Positions 11,932 to 24,179 of a DNA stretch of 64,000 nucleotides are shown here, piece by piece. The notes beneath the pieces were generated by a model that saw only the letters and a list, made by a program, of their open reading frames with translations, had not been told where the DNA came from and made no database searches. This DNA is from Clitopilus passeckerianus. Taxonomy: Eukaryota; Basidiomycota; Agaricomycetes; Agaricales; Entolomataceae. A program made the position numbers and the translations under genes. The stretch covers positions 248,001-312,000 of the forward strand of contig CALYLX010000159.1 in NCBI GenBank assembly GCA_944990035.1, read 5' to 3'. Each line of letters begins with the position of its first letter. The first letter of the stretch is position 1.

Positions 11932-12694
11932 TCAAACTTTCTTGAGGCACGTGATCATTTATTTCCAAATTAGGACTTGCCTCTTGCCATCATCTCCAAG
12001 TTTTCCGAGGCTCGCGATGGTGATCTTCAAATTCAATGGCTCTTGGAGGTTGGATACGAGAAGATAAGTCCGAACGAGTCTAGCTCCAACCGATCTTCCA
12101 CTCAGCCTCACCCGGAAGTGTCTTGTGAGAGTGCAATGCGAATGTTCAGACTGTGCGTTACACCGCACAAAATGACAGAAGGCAAGCGGTTGACTGCTTG
12201 AGCCCTTATTCGATCTCCTTCGGCGTGCTGCCAGGTTACCAGTTTTCAAAGGGACGCTTGAGCTTGAAGTCCCTCATTAATATGTCGGACTCTTCGACAC
12301 CCACACATCTATTTTAAGCCCACCTCAAATTGCTACTTTTCTTGGACGAATCTCAGGTTGGCAAATTGTGGCAACCTTTACGTGACTGCTTCCAGAATTC
12401 CTCGCCTCCCTTTCAGTTGATCCCAGCCACAGTCAAGCGAGCTCCGACTTCCGAGAATTGCAGCTCGCTTACCGCTTGGAGCTCCAAGGGGTGGCGGTTC
12501 CGGCCGGATTAAGTTGAGATTGACAGAGATTTGACAAGGTTAAATTGGATTCAGGGCAGCAGGGTCGCGACAAATTTGGGTGGATATATGGCAGTCTCTT
12601 CTGGTGTGTGGCTCTTGCTTCCTTTCCAACTTCGTTGTAGCCCTCCCCTTTGATTGCTCTCCGAACTTGTGCGCGTTTCATGTTCTACTGACCG
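11932..12694. other. intergenic, no supported gene
   Basis: Short unrelated open frames only. Contains the promoter of the membrane-protein gene starting at 12695; no clear TATA box. Confidence 0.4.
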
Positions 12695-14324
12695 ATGGGA
12701 GATGGAAGCCCGAAGATTGGCGTTGAATTGTCTTTAGGTAAGTTCAATCCAAGCCAACTGCTGGACAGGAGCTCAATTTGTTCGTCAATTTAGGGACCCT
12801 TCTAGTTGGGGCTTTCAGTGCGTTTAAGTGCCCCAGCTTCCAGACGCCCCGCTAATGTCAAACACTGTTACCAGTTAACACATTCCTTTTCGGTGTCGTT
12901 GTCCACCAGTTCATTGTATATTACACCTCTCGTACGTCTATTCGGAAGCCACGTTTATCCAGAGATTCAACGCTTATTTTGCAGGTTTGAATGATCCTCA
13001 TTGGATTAGGTAGGAGCATTGGCGCCTTCTCTGCCATCGATTGCTCACCCACAAGCCCGTGTGATTGCAGGAATACCGTCCACGCTCTGGTGGCCATTGA
13101 TGTTACCCATTCACTCATGTGAGTGCATGGCCCATCTCCTTTTCGATCCGCTGACCATTCCCATAGAATAATCTACGTCCCCTGGTACTACATGTATGTA
13201 CATGACCATCTCCCTGTCTCTTGAAATCTCATTTAGACCACCCCAGTGTCAATCACTTCAATAATCCAGCCGCGATAATGAGTGAGCAAACCACTTTCCC
13301 TTCCGATGACAAGACCACTCATTCTGTCAACAGAGCCAGTATGGGCGTACCTAGTTACACCAATTTTCCAGGGCCTCGCAGCCGTCCTGACCCAGACCTT
13401 TCTTGCGCACCGGTGCCGTACCATTTCTCTGACTTGTGATAGGTCGTTACTAAAATGCTGAACCCCCTACTATTAGACTATATCGTCTCAACCGACGCCG
13501 CGACCTTCACATCTTCTTGCTTGTTTTCATCTGCCTGAGCTTTATAGGCGACATTGGTGCGGGAATAACGTGCGTACACATCACGGCTTTTATTCTTAGC
13601 CTGTTACTGAGTTTATGCCTCCTTTCACAGACCTTTCTACATGGGGCTGGAATCGTACGTACTCCATACTCGACCTCACCCATATTAATCCAATGTCAAG
13701 TGCAGAATGTCTCGCCTCAACGAATACCGGTGGATGTATATCGCGTGGCTTACTCTACACAGTACGGTGGACATTACGCTCTCTGGTATGTGCTCGGGCT
13801 TCTCTCGTTCTATAAGACTCGGGATCTAATCTTCCCTTAGTATCCCTCGCACTCGAATTCTACGCATTCAAAGGTGGTCGATCAAAATCCGATAGGATGC
13901 TTGGTACAATCATGCGCAAAACTATCCAGACAGGAGCATTCGCCACGATTTTCTCCCTTCTTGCTGGTTTAACCCAGTGTGAGTATTCTGCGTTCTCCGA
14001 TGGCTGTCACTGACAGCTAGCCCACGCAGTTTACTGGGAAAACATGGGTAGTCTTGGTGCGACTTTCGCCTTTCCAATGGGCCGCATCTATACAAACGTG
14101 GGTTTTGGCCCAATGACCATTTGACTTAGGCTGACACCTGCTTCCGCCAGGCACTGATGGATACACTACTCATGCGGAGCGACCTTCGGGAGGTTTTCAC
14201 GCCAGCTGAAAACCTGACCGAGATAGTCGAGCGGGACCTCAGAAACTTTGGATACGATGCGGTACCTGATGAGCCTGATTCCGATACCGAATCTGTTACC
14301 GAGAGCATGTCGGTGAACACCTAA
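12695..14324 (+). CDS. DUF6534-type seven-pass membrane protein, copy 1
   Basis: Start ATG 12695 (MGDGSPKIGVELSL), stop TAA 14322-14324, about seven short introns. Diagnostic blocks in order: LGTLLVGAF; NTFLFGVVVHQFIVYYT; IIYVPWYYM; AAVLTQTFLAHRLYRLNRR; RKTIQTGAFATIFSLLAGL; FAFPMGRIYTN; and the C-terminal ALMDTLLMRSDLREVF followed by an acidic tail. This is the layout of the agaricomycete DUF6534 family, with predicted GPCR-like topology and a conserved last cytoplasmic segment. Members are strongly expanded in basidiomycetes and no ligand is known. First of a plus-strand cluster with the genes at 17750 and 21892 and a fragment at 20010. Confidence 0.75.
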
Positions 14325-15428
14325 GGCTTGGACATCAAGTTCGTTCTATGTTGGGTCGCTTCTCACCCCACCTTCGACCAAGCCTCCTACATACCCTTAC
14401 TATTTTGATAATTATACCACATTGCCGGAATCCCAATGTACTATATTGACTTATTAGTTGTATTATAAATATACCTTCTGCGAGATGTAAGCCGTTCATG
14501 GGTTCGCAAGTGAAGTGCGTGCCTTATGTTGGTCGGGTGAGCTGTATCGTATTGGATTACAATGTTCCGGCGTCAATTCCCATTCCCGTGTCATCGGAAT
14601 AAGCGGTCAACGGTCAAGTACACCACTGGCCAAAGTCCAACCAGAAACCAGGGGAAAGTGCATTGTGATCGGCATAAAGTGCGAACATCCGCCTCAAAAT
14701 GAATTGATCCGTTTATGATATTGACGGTCTTTAGAAACGATATGTGGATGATCATTGCCTGCGTTGTACTCTCTTACTTTTACCCTGGATTGTGCATTGA
14801 CACCTGCCAGGGCCTGCCAACTTGGAGGGGTCGTTTTGCATTACTAAGAGTAGACTCGAAACTATTCTACTTATCATGGAACTAGCGCGGATGAAGGCTG
14901 TATGTGGCTGACAGGCGATTATGAATGATATCGAACAAAGAGTAGCCATACGGTTACCTGTCTTTCTGCCAGATGTCCCCGCAACTGCTGTCGTTTCAAA
15001 ACTTTGAATGATGGAGTTTGACGATGAAAATGTTGTTCGGGGGCATCTTTCGCCGATAATTGGTATCAATATACGAGTTACTTATACCTAAGCTCGAACC
15101 TCCTTCTCTGCCAAGGAGTCAGATCAAACGCAGACGGCTATAAATGGGTGCCATGAGGCTATCGGACGATGAGCATGGCCATACAAAAGCCGTGATGGTT
15201 TGATTGATCGGTTTGACCGGGTCTGTTTCCGATTGGCTTAGCCTCAACCACGCGACAACGTGAATTGACTCCGTATTGGCCAACGCAGCTGCATCATCTG
15301 TTCTTCATATCGCCCGCCTGACCAAGTACCTGATCTTGATCAGCACTCGGCTACTTTGCAGGACGTTAAATAAAAAGACCTTGCGGAGAACTGGCACCAT
15401 CGGTTACTTCGTCGTCCTTGCCCATGGA
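14325..15428. other. intergenic, no supported gene
   Basis: AT-rich 3' flank of the preceding gene (14400-14480), then unrelated short frames. Nothing recognised. Confidence 0.4.
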
Positions 15429-17156
15429 ATGGCTGCACCTGGTCCACCTCTTGAAGCCCTGATTTCCGGCGCTACGCATTTGTGGGTCCATTCCTTGACG
15501 TTTGTTGACGTTTATCAAACGGTGGAGACCAGACAGGTGGCAAAATACTTTCAGGTCGCATCCTACGTCTTCCTCGTCTATGACCATAGTGCGTACAACA
15601 TGCCTCTCACGAAGGGAGCTGGCGCTGACACGGGCTGTGCAGTTATAACTTTCTCTGAAGAGGTACGGTTTCGAAATTTTACGCCCGATACGTACGGAAG
15701 ATGAATCAAGCACGTTTGCACAGGTCGAAAGGATATGGAAAGCCAAGATCTCTGGGGCATCCATTCTATTCCTCATTAATCGCTACTGCACACCACTCCA
15801 ATTCATTATAATCATCAACGGTAAGCCAAAGGAGGCATAGCGGAACGCGTGTATTCAGACTTCCTCCCCGCAGCTTTCAACGATCCGGCATGGACGGCCA
15901 CGGTGCGTCTCCTTTCCCAATACAGACCTAGCTTTCTGCTCACGGGTTCTCTAGGCGTCAGTCTTCTCTTCTTTATCGGTATTCTCTCGTTCTTATTGGA
16001 AGCAGATGTGAACGCTTTGTGAAGTTCGAAGGCGCTTCGACAGTTGCGTTGATCACAGGCGAGTTCACTCCGTCACCCTTCCCCGCTCACTGCCGTTCTT
16101 ACGTTTGCCTAGTGTGCGAATGTAAGCCCATTAAATTCCCAATCTTGGCTCCTCCGCTCATTTCGGGGACCAGTAATCATGATCATGCGGGTCTACGCTC
16201 TCTACAATCGTAACACATGGATATTGGGGTTCCTTCTCATATTATGGGCAGCTCAGATTGTCATGGCGTCACTGGGTGTCAACACGGGATATGGTAAGTC
16301 TTGTCGTCCAACTCGCTGTACGGAACACAAGGCTAATATTCTCCTCAGCGCTGGAGCTACCTCCCGGATTTATCGGTATGTCGGCTTCTCCGTCCGCTCT
16401 GAGGCGGACCGTACTCATTCCATCTTTCAGGTTGCATCTTGACTGGGCGCAGCTTGATCGGTAGGTCATAGACGCCTTTGGTACATTCCTGTTCTTCTCA
16501 CCTCATCTCGGCCTCGCAGCCGCCGTATGGGTTGCCCCACTAATCACGAATTCCATCATGTTCCTGCTTACGCTCTATCGCTCAAGAGAGATCATCTTCA
16601 TGAATAGACGGTCTGCTCCGTAAGGGCTAGTCGTCCGAACCATAGTATTATCGTTGCTAACCAAGTCACTGCTTATAGAATCCTCCACATCTTCGTACGG
16701 GATGGGACATTATATTTCTTCGTCATCTTCGCGGCGAACCTAATGAACACTTTGATCTACTTTGTGGGTATCGTTTCTTCTCCATTTGTAGGGTTATTTC
16801 TAATGACCTTTCAGACTGCCGTCCCAGATCTCAAGGCCATTGGTGCAACTTTCAGTCAACTCATAACGGCAACGATGATATCCCGTCTCGTACTCAATCT
16901 ACGCTCAGCATCCCAGTCAGATTACCACGGCGGCACAACGTTAGCGAATTATCGCATTGCGGTTCCTCCAAAGGGCGCGACTGCGAACTTTATGGATCGA
17001 GCTATTGGTCCCATGGGGGAGATGGTGGAGACAACCTTTGAGGCGGAGCGGAGAACATACCACACGGAGGACTATACAATAGACGCCGGGAGGACAGAGG
17101 AGTACGACCTAGAAGATGTCAGATTGCGTAGACATAATCAAACTCCTGGGCCTTGA
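15429..17156 (+). CDS. DUF6533-type multi-pass membrane protein
   Basis: Start ATG at 15429 (MAAPGPPLEALISG), stop TGA 17154-17156, with several introns. The N-terminal signature QVASYVFLVYDH leads, across an intron, to IITFSEEV and then to the IWKAK segment and INRYCTPLQFIIII. These are the hallmarks of DUF6533. Next come MIMRVYALYNRN, LLILWAAQIVMASLGV, a helix with FLLTLYRSREIIF, ILHIFVRDGTLYFFVIFAANL and a final ATMISRLVLNLR. A hydrophilic tail of about 85 residues is rich in acidic residues. Seven helices are predicted. The family is expanded in agaricomycetes and of unknown function. It sits inside the DUF6534 cluster but is not closely related to those genes. Confidence 0.75.
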
Positions 17157-17749
17157 TCGCATCTCGCACTGTATTCATTTCTACGAAGTTCGAACACACG
17201 GATTTCTTGAGGTCAGGCTGCAGTATTGACCTCAGCGACCTGGCCGCTTGTTGCCAATCGAGTTCTCCGCCTCTGATAGGAGCCATGGATACACGTGTTG
17301 CCGTAGCTATTTCTATACGGGGAAAACTCGGGCCCCAATAATTGGCCGGGTGATGCCTCGAAGACCTGGGCCGCTCACACTGTAATTTTGAGTGGCGCCT
17401 CCTGCGACTCGCTCTTTGCCTCCAGCAACTTCGCCTTGACTTCTCTCCTTGAAATCCACTGCGAGAAACGGCTATGGTTTGAGGCCAAGCAAGCAAATAT
17501 GATCCCTCATTTCAGCTCCATAACAGCTAGCTGAATGTTATGTTCGCTTTACGTGCTTGTTGCTTGTACGCAATTTGCTCCCGTCATGATGATGACTTTC
17601 GTTGACTGTGGCAAAAGTTTGATCAGCGCTAGTCCCTACTTAAAGTCAGGGGTGATGCACAAACTTAAAAACGATGGTGATGGCAAGTACTCGAATGGAC
17701 ATGTTCCTCTTCCCCTCCGTTCCTCACTGACTACGGACGACTCTACAAT
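17157..17749. other. intergenic, no supported gene
   Basis: No recognisable coding content. Includes the upstream region of the DUF6534 gene starting at 17750. Confidence 0.4.
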
Positions 17750-19341
17750 ATGGGAGAGTACGGCTGGTCACTAGGTGAGTACTGGATTATTACCTGTCTC
17801 AGTATAGGAAGCTTACTTGCATCCCGGAGGAACCATGCTGCTCGGAGCTGCTCGTGAGTTCTGTTATCTCATTGAACTTGACCTGTTACCGAACCATCAT
17901 CTTTGACAGTCAACACGTTCCTTTTCGGTGTTGTCACACACCAGTACATTCTCTATTACACTGCAAGTAGGTGGTCAATCCATGATCGCTTCTCATCTTA
18001 CTGAGGATGGCAGAATTCAATGACTCCCTCTGGGTTAGGTGGGTTCTTCATTGGCAAGTTCTCGAATGGGACACCAATTCTACATGAAAGGGTCACCGTG
18101 CACACGGTCCTGGCGATTGATATATCTCATTCAGCAATGTAAACGGCCTTGCGCTCTCCCCTCTCCTGCGCCACTGACGCTATGTTTTCAATGAAGAATA
18201 GTCTACAATGTCTGGTTTTATCTGTACGTGAAGAACGATCTTGGACTTATAACTCCTAACTCAAGTTCCAGCGTCGAGAACTACAACAACCCGTCGAATG
18301 TCAACAGTGAGCCGATGTACCGGCGATTTGACACCTTCTACGGATTAACTCGGTTTCTCCACCAGTTCCGTTCTGGGCATACCTCATCAGCCCTGTAATG
18401 GAAACCTTCTCCGCCGTTTTGACGCAGAACTTCCTCGCCCGCCGGTACGTCCCCTCTTTCCGCTCGAACTAATTTCTAATCATTGTCCAGGCTGTATCGT
18501 CTGAATGAACGACGGAGTATCTACATCATCCTGATGGTGATGATAACTCTTAATTTAACGCTCGGCCTCGCCTCGTCGCTGAAGTTAGTCTGGTTTCAAT
18601 ATCGCCTCCCGATACATCTAATATCCCTTCAGCTATTTTCTGGTCACTGAAATGACGTGCGTTACCAACTCTTTGTGCAACGTCCCTCAACTCACCCCTG
18701 TTTAGATGGGTCAACGTTGTCAAGGCTCAGTACTTGTACGTTCCGTGGATCATACAGGCTATGACCGACTCCATCATTTCAAGTATTTTATTCCCTTTTT
18801 GTTTGAATGGCTTTCAGTAACTCTTGGATGTTCAGGCTCCCTCGCAAGGGAATTCAATTCGTTTCGCACAGGCTCATCGAAGTCCGACCAAGTATTGTCA
18901 ATCCTCGCTCGGAAAGCTATCCAGAGCGGCCTGTTTGCCACTATTTTTACCGTCTGCGCTGCGCTCGTCCTCCGTACGTCCTTTCTTTCGGTGAGCTGGC
19001 TGTCCTTACAGTTCTTGTTTCCGATGCCTAGTCCTTGCCCAGGAAAGCACTGGTCATCTTTGTGGGATGTTTGTGGTGCCTCTCGGACGGATATACACCA
19101 ACGTTCGTCGGTTTTTGCTTCTCCCTTTTCCTCACTTCTGACCTCATAACCGCAGGCGCTGATGGATACTCTGCTCATACGAACAAATTTTAGAGAAGTA
19201 TTCTCAGCATCGGAGAATCTTACGGACATTGTGGCTCGGGATTTGCAACACTTTGGCTCCGATCCACCTTCCTCTGACTCTAAGCTCTCGGACCCCTCGA
19301 TTGATGGTGTATACACTGAAGATTCTAATACTGTTGTATAG
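17750..19341 (+). CDS. DUF6534-type seven-pass membrane protein, copy 2
   Basis: Start ATG 17750 (MGEYGWSL), stop TAG 19339-19341. Exons read GTMLLGAA, NTFLFGVVTHQYILYYTA, AIIVYNVWFYL, VENYNNPSNVN, FSAVLTQNFLARR, RLYRLNERRSIYIILMVM, RKAIQSGLFATIF, GMFVVPLGRIYTN and ALMDTLLIRTNFREVF with a Ser/Asp-rich tail. Exon order and intron phases match copy 1. DUF6534 family, predicted GPCR-like topology, unknown function. Part of the tandem cluster at 12.7-23.5 kb. Confidence 0.72.
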
Positions 19342-20009
19342 TAGTTCATGCCGTGAATGGGATCTAGGCTCTGGCTTCAAATGCCTCGTTCCACTTTACG
19401 AACTGGCCCCTGCTACTTACTACGGTAGCAGTACCCTTTCCATTTTCGTTCGTCGTGGATAGCTAGAAAGGTTTAGCCGGCGTGGGTTGGGATTTGACTC
19501 GAAAAAAATCTGTATACTCCGTGCCACTGGTAGAACTGGTGGCCAAAAGCCAGTGGCGCTAAAAAAATCTCCGGTGCTGGAGGCTCAGGAGATTATTTTT
19601 TTCTCAAAGGCTTTGGCTGATCCTCTTTCATGCCTTCTCCCAACCATCTTACGATGGGCTGGTTCATCTCGGTTCCCCCAGACGTGCATATTTCCCCGGT
19701 TGAAATTTAGGATCCCGGTCGCCATAAATGGCAAAGTCATCTTCAGCTTCGACGTTCAATCGCCCGCCAACCACGACCCTTTCAGCGAACACGCCTTCTC
19801 GTCTTGCGATCCACCAAAAGCCATGCCAATGAAAATATAGCTAAACCTGGTATGCTCACACATCTCACCGACCCCGGTTTACTCAGAAACGCCCAGGATT
19901 TGTGCGTCAACCCAGGTCGCTCAAGTTTGCCAGATCTTACAACCTCGTTATATCCGAATCCAATCGGGCAACGATTCAAATTTAATGCTTATCCGCCCGG
20001 TCAAGTCTT
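19342..20009. other. intergenic with hairpin-forming repeats
   Basis: Contains two adjacent inverted repeats. GCCACTGG at 19523-19530 pairs with CCAGTGGC at 19550-19557. AAAAAAATCTCC at 19561-19572 pairs with GGAGATTATTTTTTT at about 19588-19602. This looks like the end of a small foldback or MITE-type element, but no outer boundary or target duplication was found. Confidence 0.35.
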
Positions 20010-20699
20010 GGTCCGCGCCGTATTACGGTTAACACAAGCTCATGCCTGATATCGGGCCATCAGACTTCTCATGACGACCTAGGCTCTACCGTTTGAATGA
20101 CCGGCGGGATAGATACGTACTCCTGATGGTCCTAATCACCCTCAGTTTAACACTCGGTATCGCCTCCACGATCAAGGTCAGCCTTCGTTCCATCACGCTC
20201 TCTACGCATCTCATCGTGACTCTCGCAGATATACTGTTTTTGGCAATAAGACGTACATTTACAATTCCTTTATTTCTCCACTTTCCTCACTCCCCGCTTT
20301 CGTACAGGCTCGTCGAAGCCCGACCAGCTCTTGTCTATACTCGTTCGGAAGGCAATACAGACCGGCTTATTTGCTACCATATTCGTTGTTTCTGCTGGTT
20401 TAGCCCTCGGTGAGCCTTTCTGTTCCTCGTTCTCCGCCACACCTGGTGAACCTGACCATATATCCCGATTACCAGTCCTGGCCAAACAAAGTACGGGCCA
20501 CATATGGGGGACGTTTCTCGTGCCCATCGGGAGGATATACACAAATGTTCGTCTTTACTCGATCGCCCCTGTGACTGCACCTCTGACCTAACATTTGCAG
20601 GCCCTTATGGACACTCTTCTCATGCGAACGAACCTCCGAGAAGTCTTCGCAGAATCTGAGAACTTGACAGAGATTGTCACTCGAGATCTTCGGAACTAA
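20010..20699 (+). pseudogene. DUF6534-type gene, 3' fragment
   Basis: Only the distal half of a DUF6534 gene is present: a relic of the AVLTQNFLA exon near 20010-20045, then RLYRLNDRRDRYVLLMVLIT, RKAIQTGLFATIFVVSAG, HIWGTFLVPIGRIYTN and ALMDTLLMRTNLREVF. It stops at TAA 20697-20699 without the usual acidic tail. The 5' exons encoding helices 1-3 are missing and are replaced by unrelated sequence with hairpin repeats. The visible exons keep their frames, so the truncation is recent. Confidence 0.7.
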
Positions 20700-21891
20700 G
20701 GTCATGACCCACCTGAGCCTGGTTCAACGACCTCAACCTCCTAGGTTAGGACAGAGTAATGGGGACACTAAACGTTGTAAAATGATGCGCTCTAAGCATC
20801 CGGATATTTGATACCCATGCTCCATTCTAGGTTGAGAGAGACAGCCTTACCTTTCCATCTTCCGCTCGAACGATGCAGTTTTTGGATCGACCAGGTGAGG
20901 TCCGACGAAGTGGCGCTGGTGAAGTCTTGGGAAAAGGAAATTGAGAAGATTCTGGTACCAGAGGCTACGCAGATGTTTCGTTGTTGTCCGGAAGACACAA
21001 GAGTTTAAAGTGCGAAGAGGATTGTTGTGGTATGCAGGATCCACTGACCATCAGATTTTAATTGCCCATGGCCACTTGCCCCTCCGACTAGTCACGTTAT
21101 CAAGAAATGACTGCAGCCAGACCCATTCTGAATTCATCCTCTCGTTCAAATTGGCGTCACACTTTGTATGGAACCTTGTATGTCTTTCCAGCTTTGTAGG
21201 TGTATATTTGCCCGAGTGGACATCTTTGAATTCGCTCTATCAATGCTACACCTATATCATCGTTTCCTTTCGTCTGTCATCGCCAAGGATCTGAACTTGG
21301 TGGGCTTAGACCACGAACTCATCAGAACATTTTCGTTCTCCAATCCCTGTACCGCGATACAGAAACCGCGCTTCCAAAGGTAATCCTCCATTCGTTATGG
21401 AGTCGATCACAGCAAGGATCACAAACATAAGTAATGGTTTGACCGCTTGAAATTTAGAATGCCGGCGACGGAAAATGGCAACATCTGCACCTGGTCGACG
21501 CCACAAGCGCGTACCAGGCTTTAACTGCAACCATGAGGCTTACCAGTGGTCCAATTCCCTTGTTACCTCAAGCGTTTTATGCAACTTAGCCACCCTGATT
21601 CTTGAGCAACATCAGTGCATCGCAAGGGGCATCGTGCCTTTCTCACACAGTGCAGAATATACCCCCGCCGGACAACTGCCCTAGCCTAACTCCATCAGAG
21701 TGCCAACGCCTCCAAAGCCAAGTCTGATCAGGGTTAATGAAATTTCCTAGGCCTGACGAAATGCAAATCTGAGGTGTCACTGTGAAATTCTGACGGATGG
21801 GGTCTGACATAAACCAACAAGTTTGTTGGCGTCGCTCGTTGTTTCTCCCCTCCTCTCTCTCACGATAACCAACACCCACCCGCCATCTTCG
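20700..21891. other. intergenic, no supported gene
   Basis: About 1.2 kb of short overlapping frames on both strands without motifs. Confidence 0.4.
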
Positions 21892-23494
21892 ATGGGAGAT
21901 GGTACCAGACAATTCGGATGGACATTAGGTGAGATCGCCTCTCCACAAATTGTCTTTAGCTAATAAGCCCCAGGGTCTCTTTTGGCGGGAACTTCATGTA
22001 GGTGCAGTTTTATGTTTGTCGGCAGCAAACTTCTCAAGTTGGGCAGTCAACACCTATCTTTTTGGAATCGTCATACACCAGTATAAGTCCTACTTCTCCA
22101 CGGGTGCGTCGTCTTTACTGATACAGACATTCAATATATGACTCCCGAACCAGGTTTCCAAGATCCTCTGTGGATAAAGTCGGCCCCTTACCATTTTGCC
22201 TACTGGTTTCGTCGAAACTTACCGAATTTTCAGAACTACTGTCCGCATTCTCTTAATTGTAGATATCGTTCATTCAGCCATGTGAGTTCTTATAACTATT
22301 TCCAGGCTTCATACCTTATCAACTGTGACAAGACTTTTCTACGTTCCTTGGTATTACCTGTAGGTTTCGCTCCCCCATCATTTCGCTCCCCAGTCGACGC
22401 TACCTCTCTAGTATCGAAAACTACAACAATCCAGCAGCCGCTGCTGGTATGTCTGCCGCGACGTGAAGAATGCCCCCTGGCGCTAAACTCTGGCCGTTCA
22501 TCTACAGACCCCGTATGGGCCTTACTCGTCAACCCTTTCTTTGAATCTATCTCAGCGGCACTTACCCAGAACTTCCTCGCGCATCGGTACATCTTTATTG
22601 CATCTCTTTTGGGGATAATCTTGACTTTTTCTTCAGGCTTTTCAGGTTGAACAGGAGGCGGAAACTCCGCCGAATGCTCCTGACCCTGATCCTCTCAAGT
22701 TTCGTTGCAGGATTAATGGCCGGAGGAAGGTTTGTAATTATACTTTTCGCTCGGAATGGCGGCCTCACCAAAATCTAGACCATTCTTTCACGATACCAAG
22801 ACGTGAGTATCGATATTTTAGCCGCCATATCCTGTACTCAGGCTACGCTTTCACAGGTGGACGGACGTCCAACGCCTGCGACATATCTATGTAGTTTGGT
22901 TTACCCTGCAAAGCACCGCGGACGTCATCATCTCGGGTATGTCTCTTATCTACGTAGCTCCTTCATATCTACTCATGAATGACCACACATAGTTTCTCTC
23001 GCATGGGAGTTCTACGGCTTTCGCACAGGAGAAACAAGATCAGACCAGCTTTTAACCAGGCTTACCCGCAAAACTATTCAAACCGGCGCTTTTGCGGCCC
23101 TGTTTTCATGTTGTGCTTCCTTTACGCTAAGTACGTATGCATCTGGTTATCTAATAATATTCCAATGAATCACCCCATTTGCTAGCGATCACCTGGAACT
23201 ATACGGGGCTCCTCGCTGCAGCGTTCGCCGTCCCGCTCGGGCGGATTTACACAAATGTAAGTTTTCATCAGAATCCTACCCTTTGTTTTCTTTCCCAAGC
23301 ATTCTCAATTCCAGGCCATGATGGATACCTTGATTATGCGTCACGACTTACGGGAAGTCTTCATGGGCGGGGAACCTCTGACCGCTGTTGTTGCTCGTGA
23401 TCTCGGAAACGTTGGCTCTAGTTCGAGCAATTCGTCTACCAAGTCAATTTCATCTACACGCTCAGTAAAGGATAAGATTCTTTCCATTACTTGA
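21892..23494 (+). CDS. DUF6534-type seven-pass membrane protein, copy 4
   Basis: Start ATG 21892 (MGDGTRQFGWTL), stop TGA 23492-23494. Spliced blocks: LGSLLAGTS; NTYLFGIVIHQYKSYFST; GFQDPLWIKTTVRILLIVD; IVHSAM; TRLFYVPWYYL; LTQNFLAHRLFRLNRRRKL; LILSSFVAGLMAGG; RKTIQTGAFAALFSC; FAVPLGRIYTN; AMMDTLIMRHDLREVF and a Ser-rich tail. The gene looks intact. The acceptor before the FYVPWYYL exon is the least certain junction. Same family and orientation as the genes at 12695 and 17750. Confidence 0.72.
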
Positions 23495-24179
23495 ACATAT
23501 CCTCCCGTCGTGTTGGCGTCATTCTTGTTCATTGTCGTCAATCTAGCACATTTTGATGACCGTTCCAAGCTTGAAGACAACGTTTTCAGAACCGCACCAT
23601 TCTTTTGCAAATGTAATTTATGGTCATGCATTCTTACAACGGTGCCTCAGAACAATTTAATATGAATTTCTACGCTCTAGAACGGGACGTAGTAGTCCAA
23701 TGAGCGTCTGCTGCTCTTGGAAGCGGCAACTTTGTCTTGAATGGCTGATCGGTATCCCTTTTGGGAGAATCACGGATTACGAGTCTGGAGGTTACGACAG
23801 CGAGTTCTTTTTCCTTGAGGTTATTATGCGGTCGTCTGCATCAGTTCATCACTTACGTTTCCGCTCCTTCATTCGTTCGGTTGTCATCCTGTTCAAAGCC
23901 GATTTACTGCCGTTGTCAAAGTGATGTCATATGCCTACAAATGGTATACAAACACCTGGTCCGCCCGTCGCCTATTGTTCGGCAAAGCTTGCCGCTGATC
24001 TCCTTACTGTCCGTCACAGTCTTTTAGTCAGCCTAATGGACGACCTCTGCTCTCCCATCTTCCCTGGAGCTTTAGCCCAACAATTTTAATCATGCATTGG
24101 CATACGTGAGCTTGGATTGTGGCACTGGATGAGTACTTACCTTTAACCTTACGTTAGACGCACTGGAGGCTCGGTTGAT
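23495..24179. other. intergenic, no supported gene
   Basis: No recognisable content between the DUF6534 cluster and the F-box array. Confidence 0.4.
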
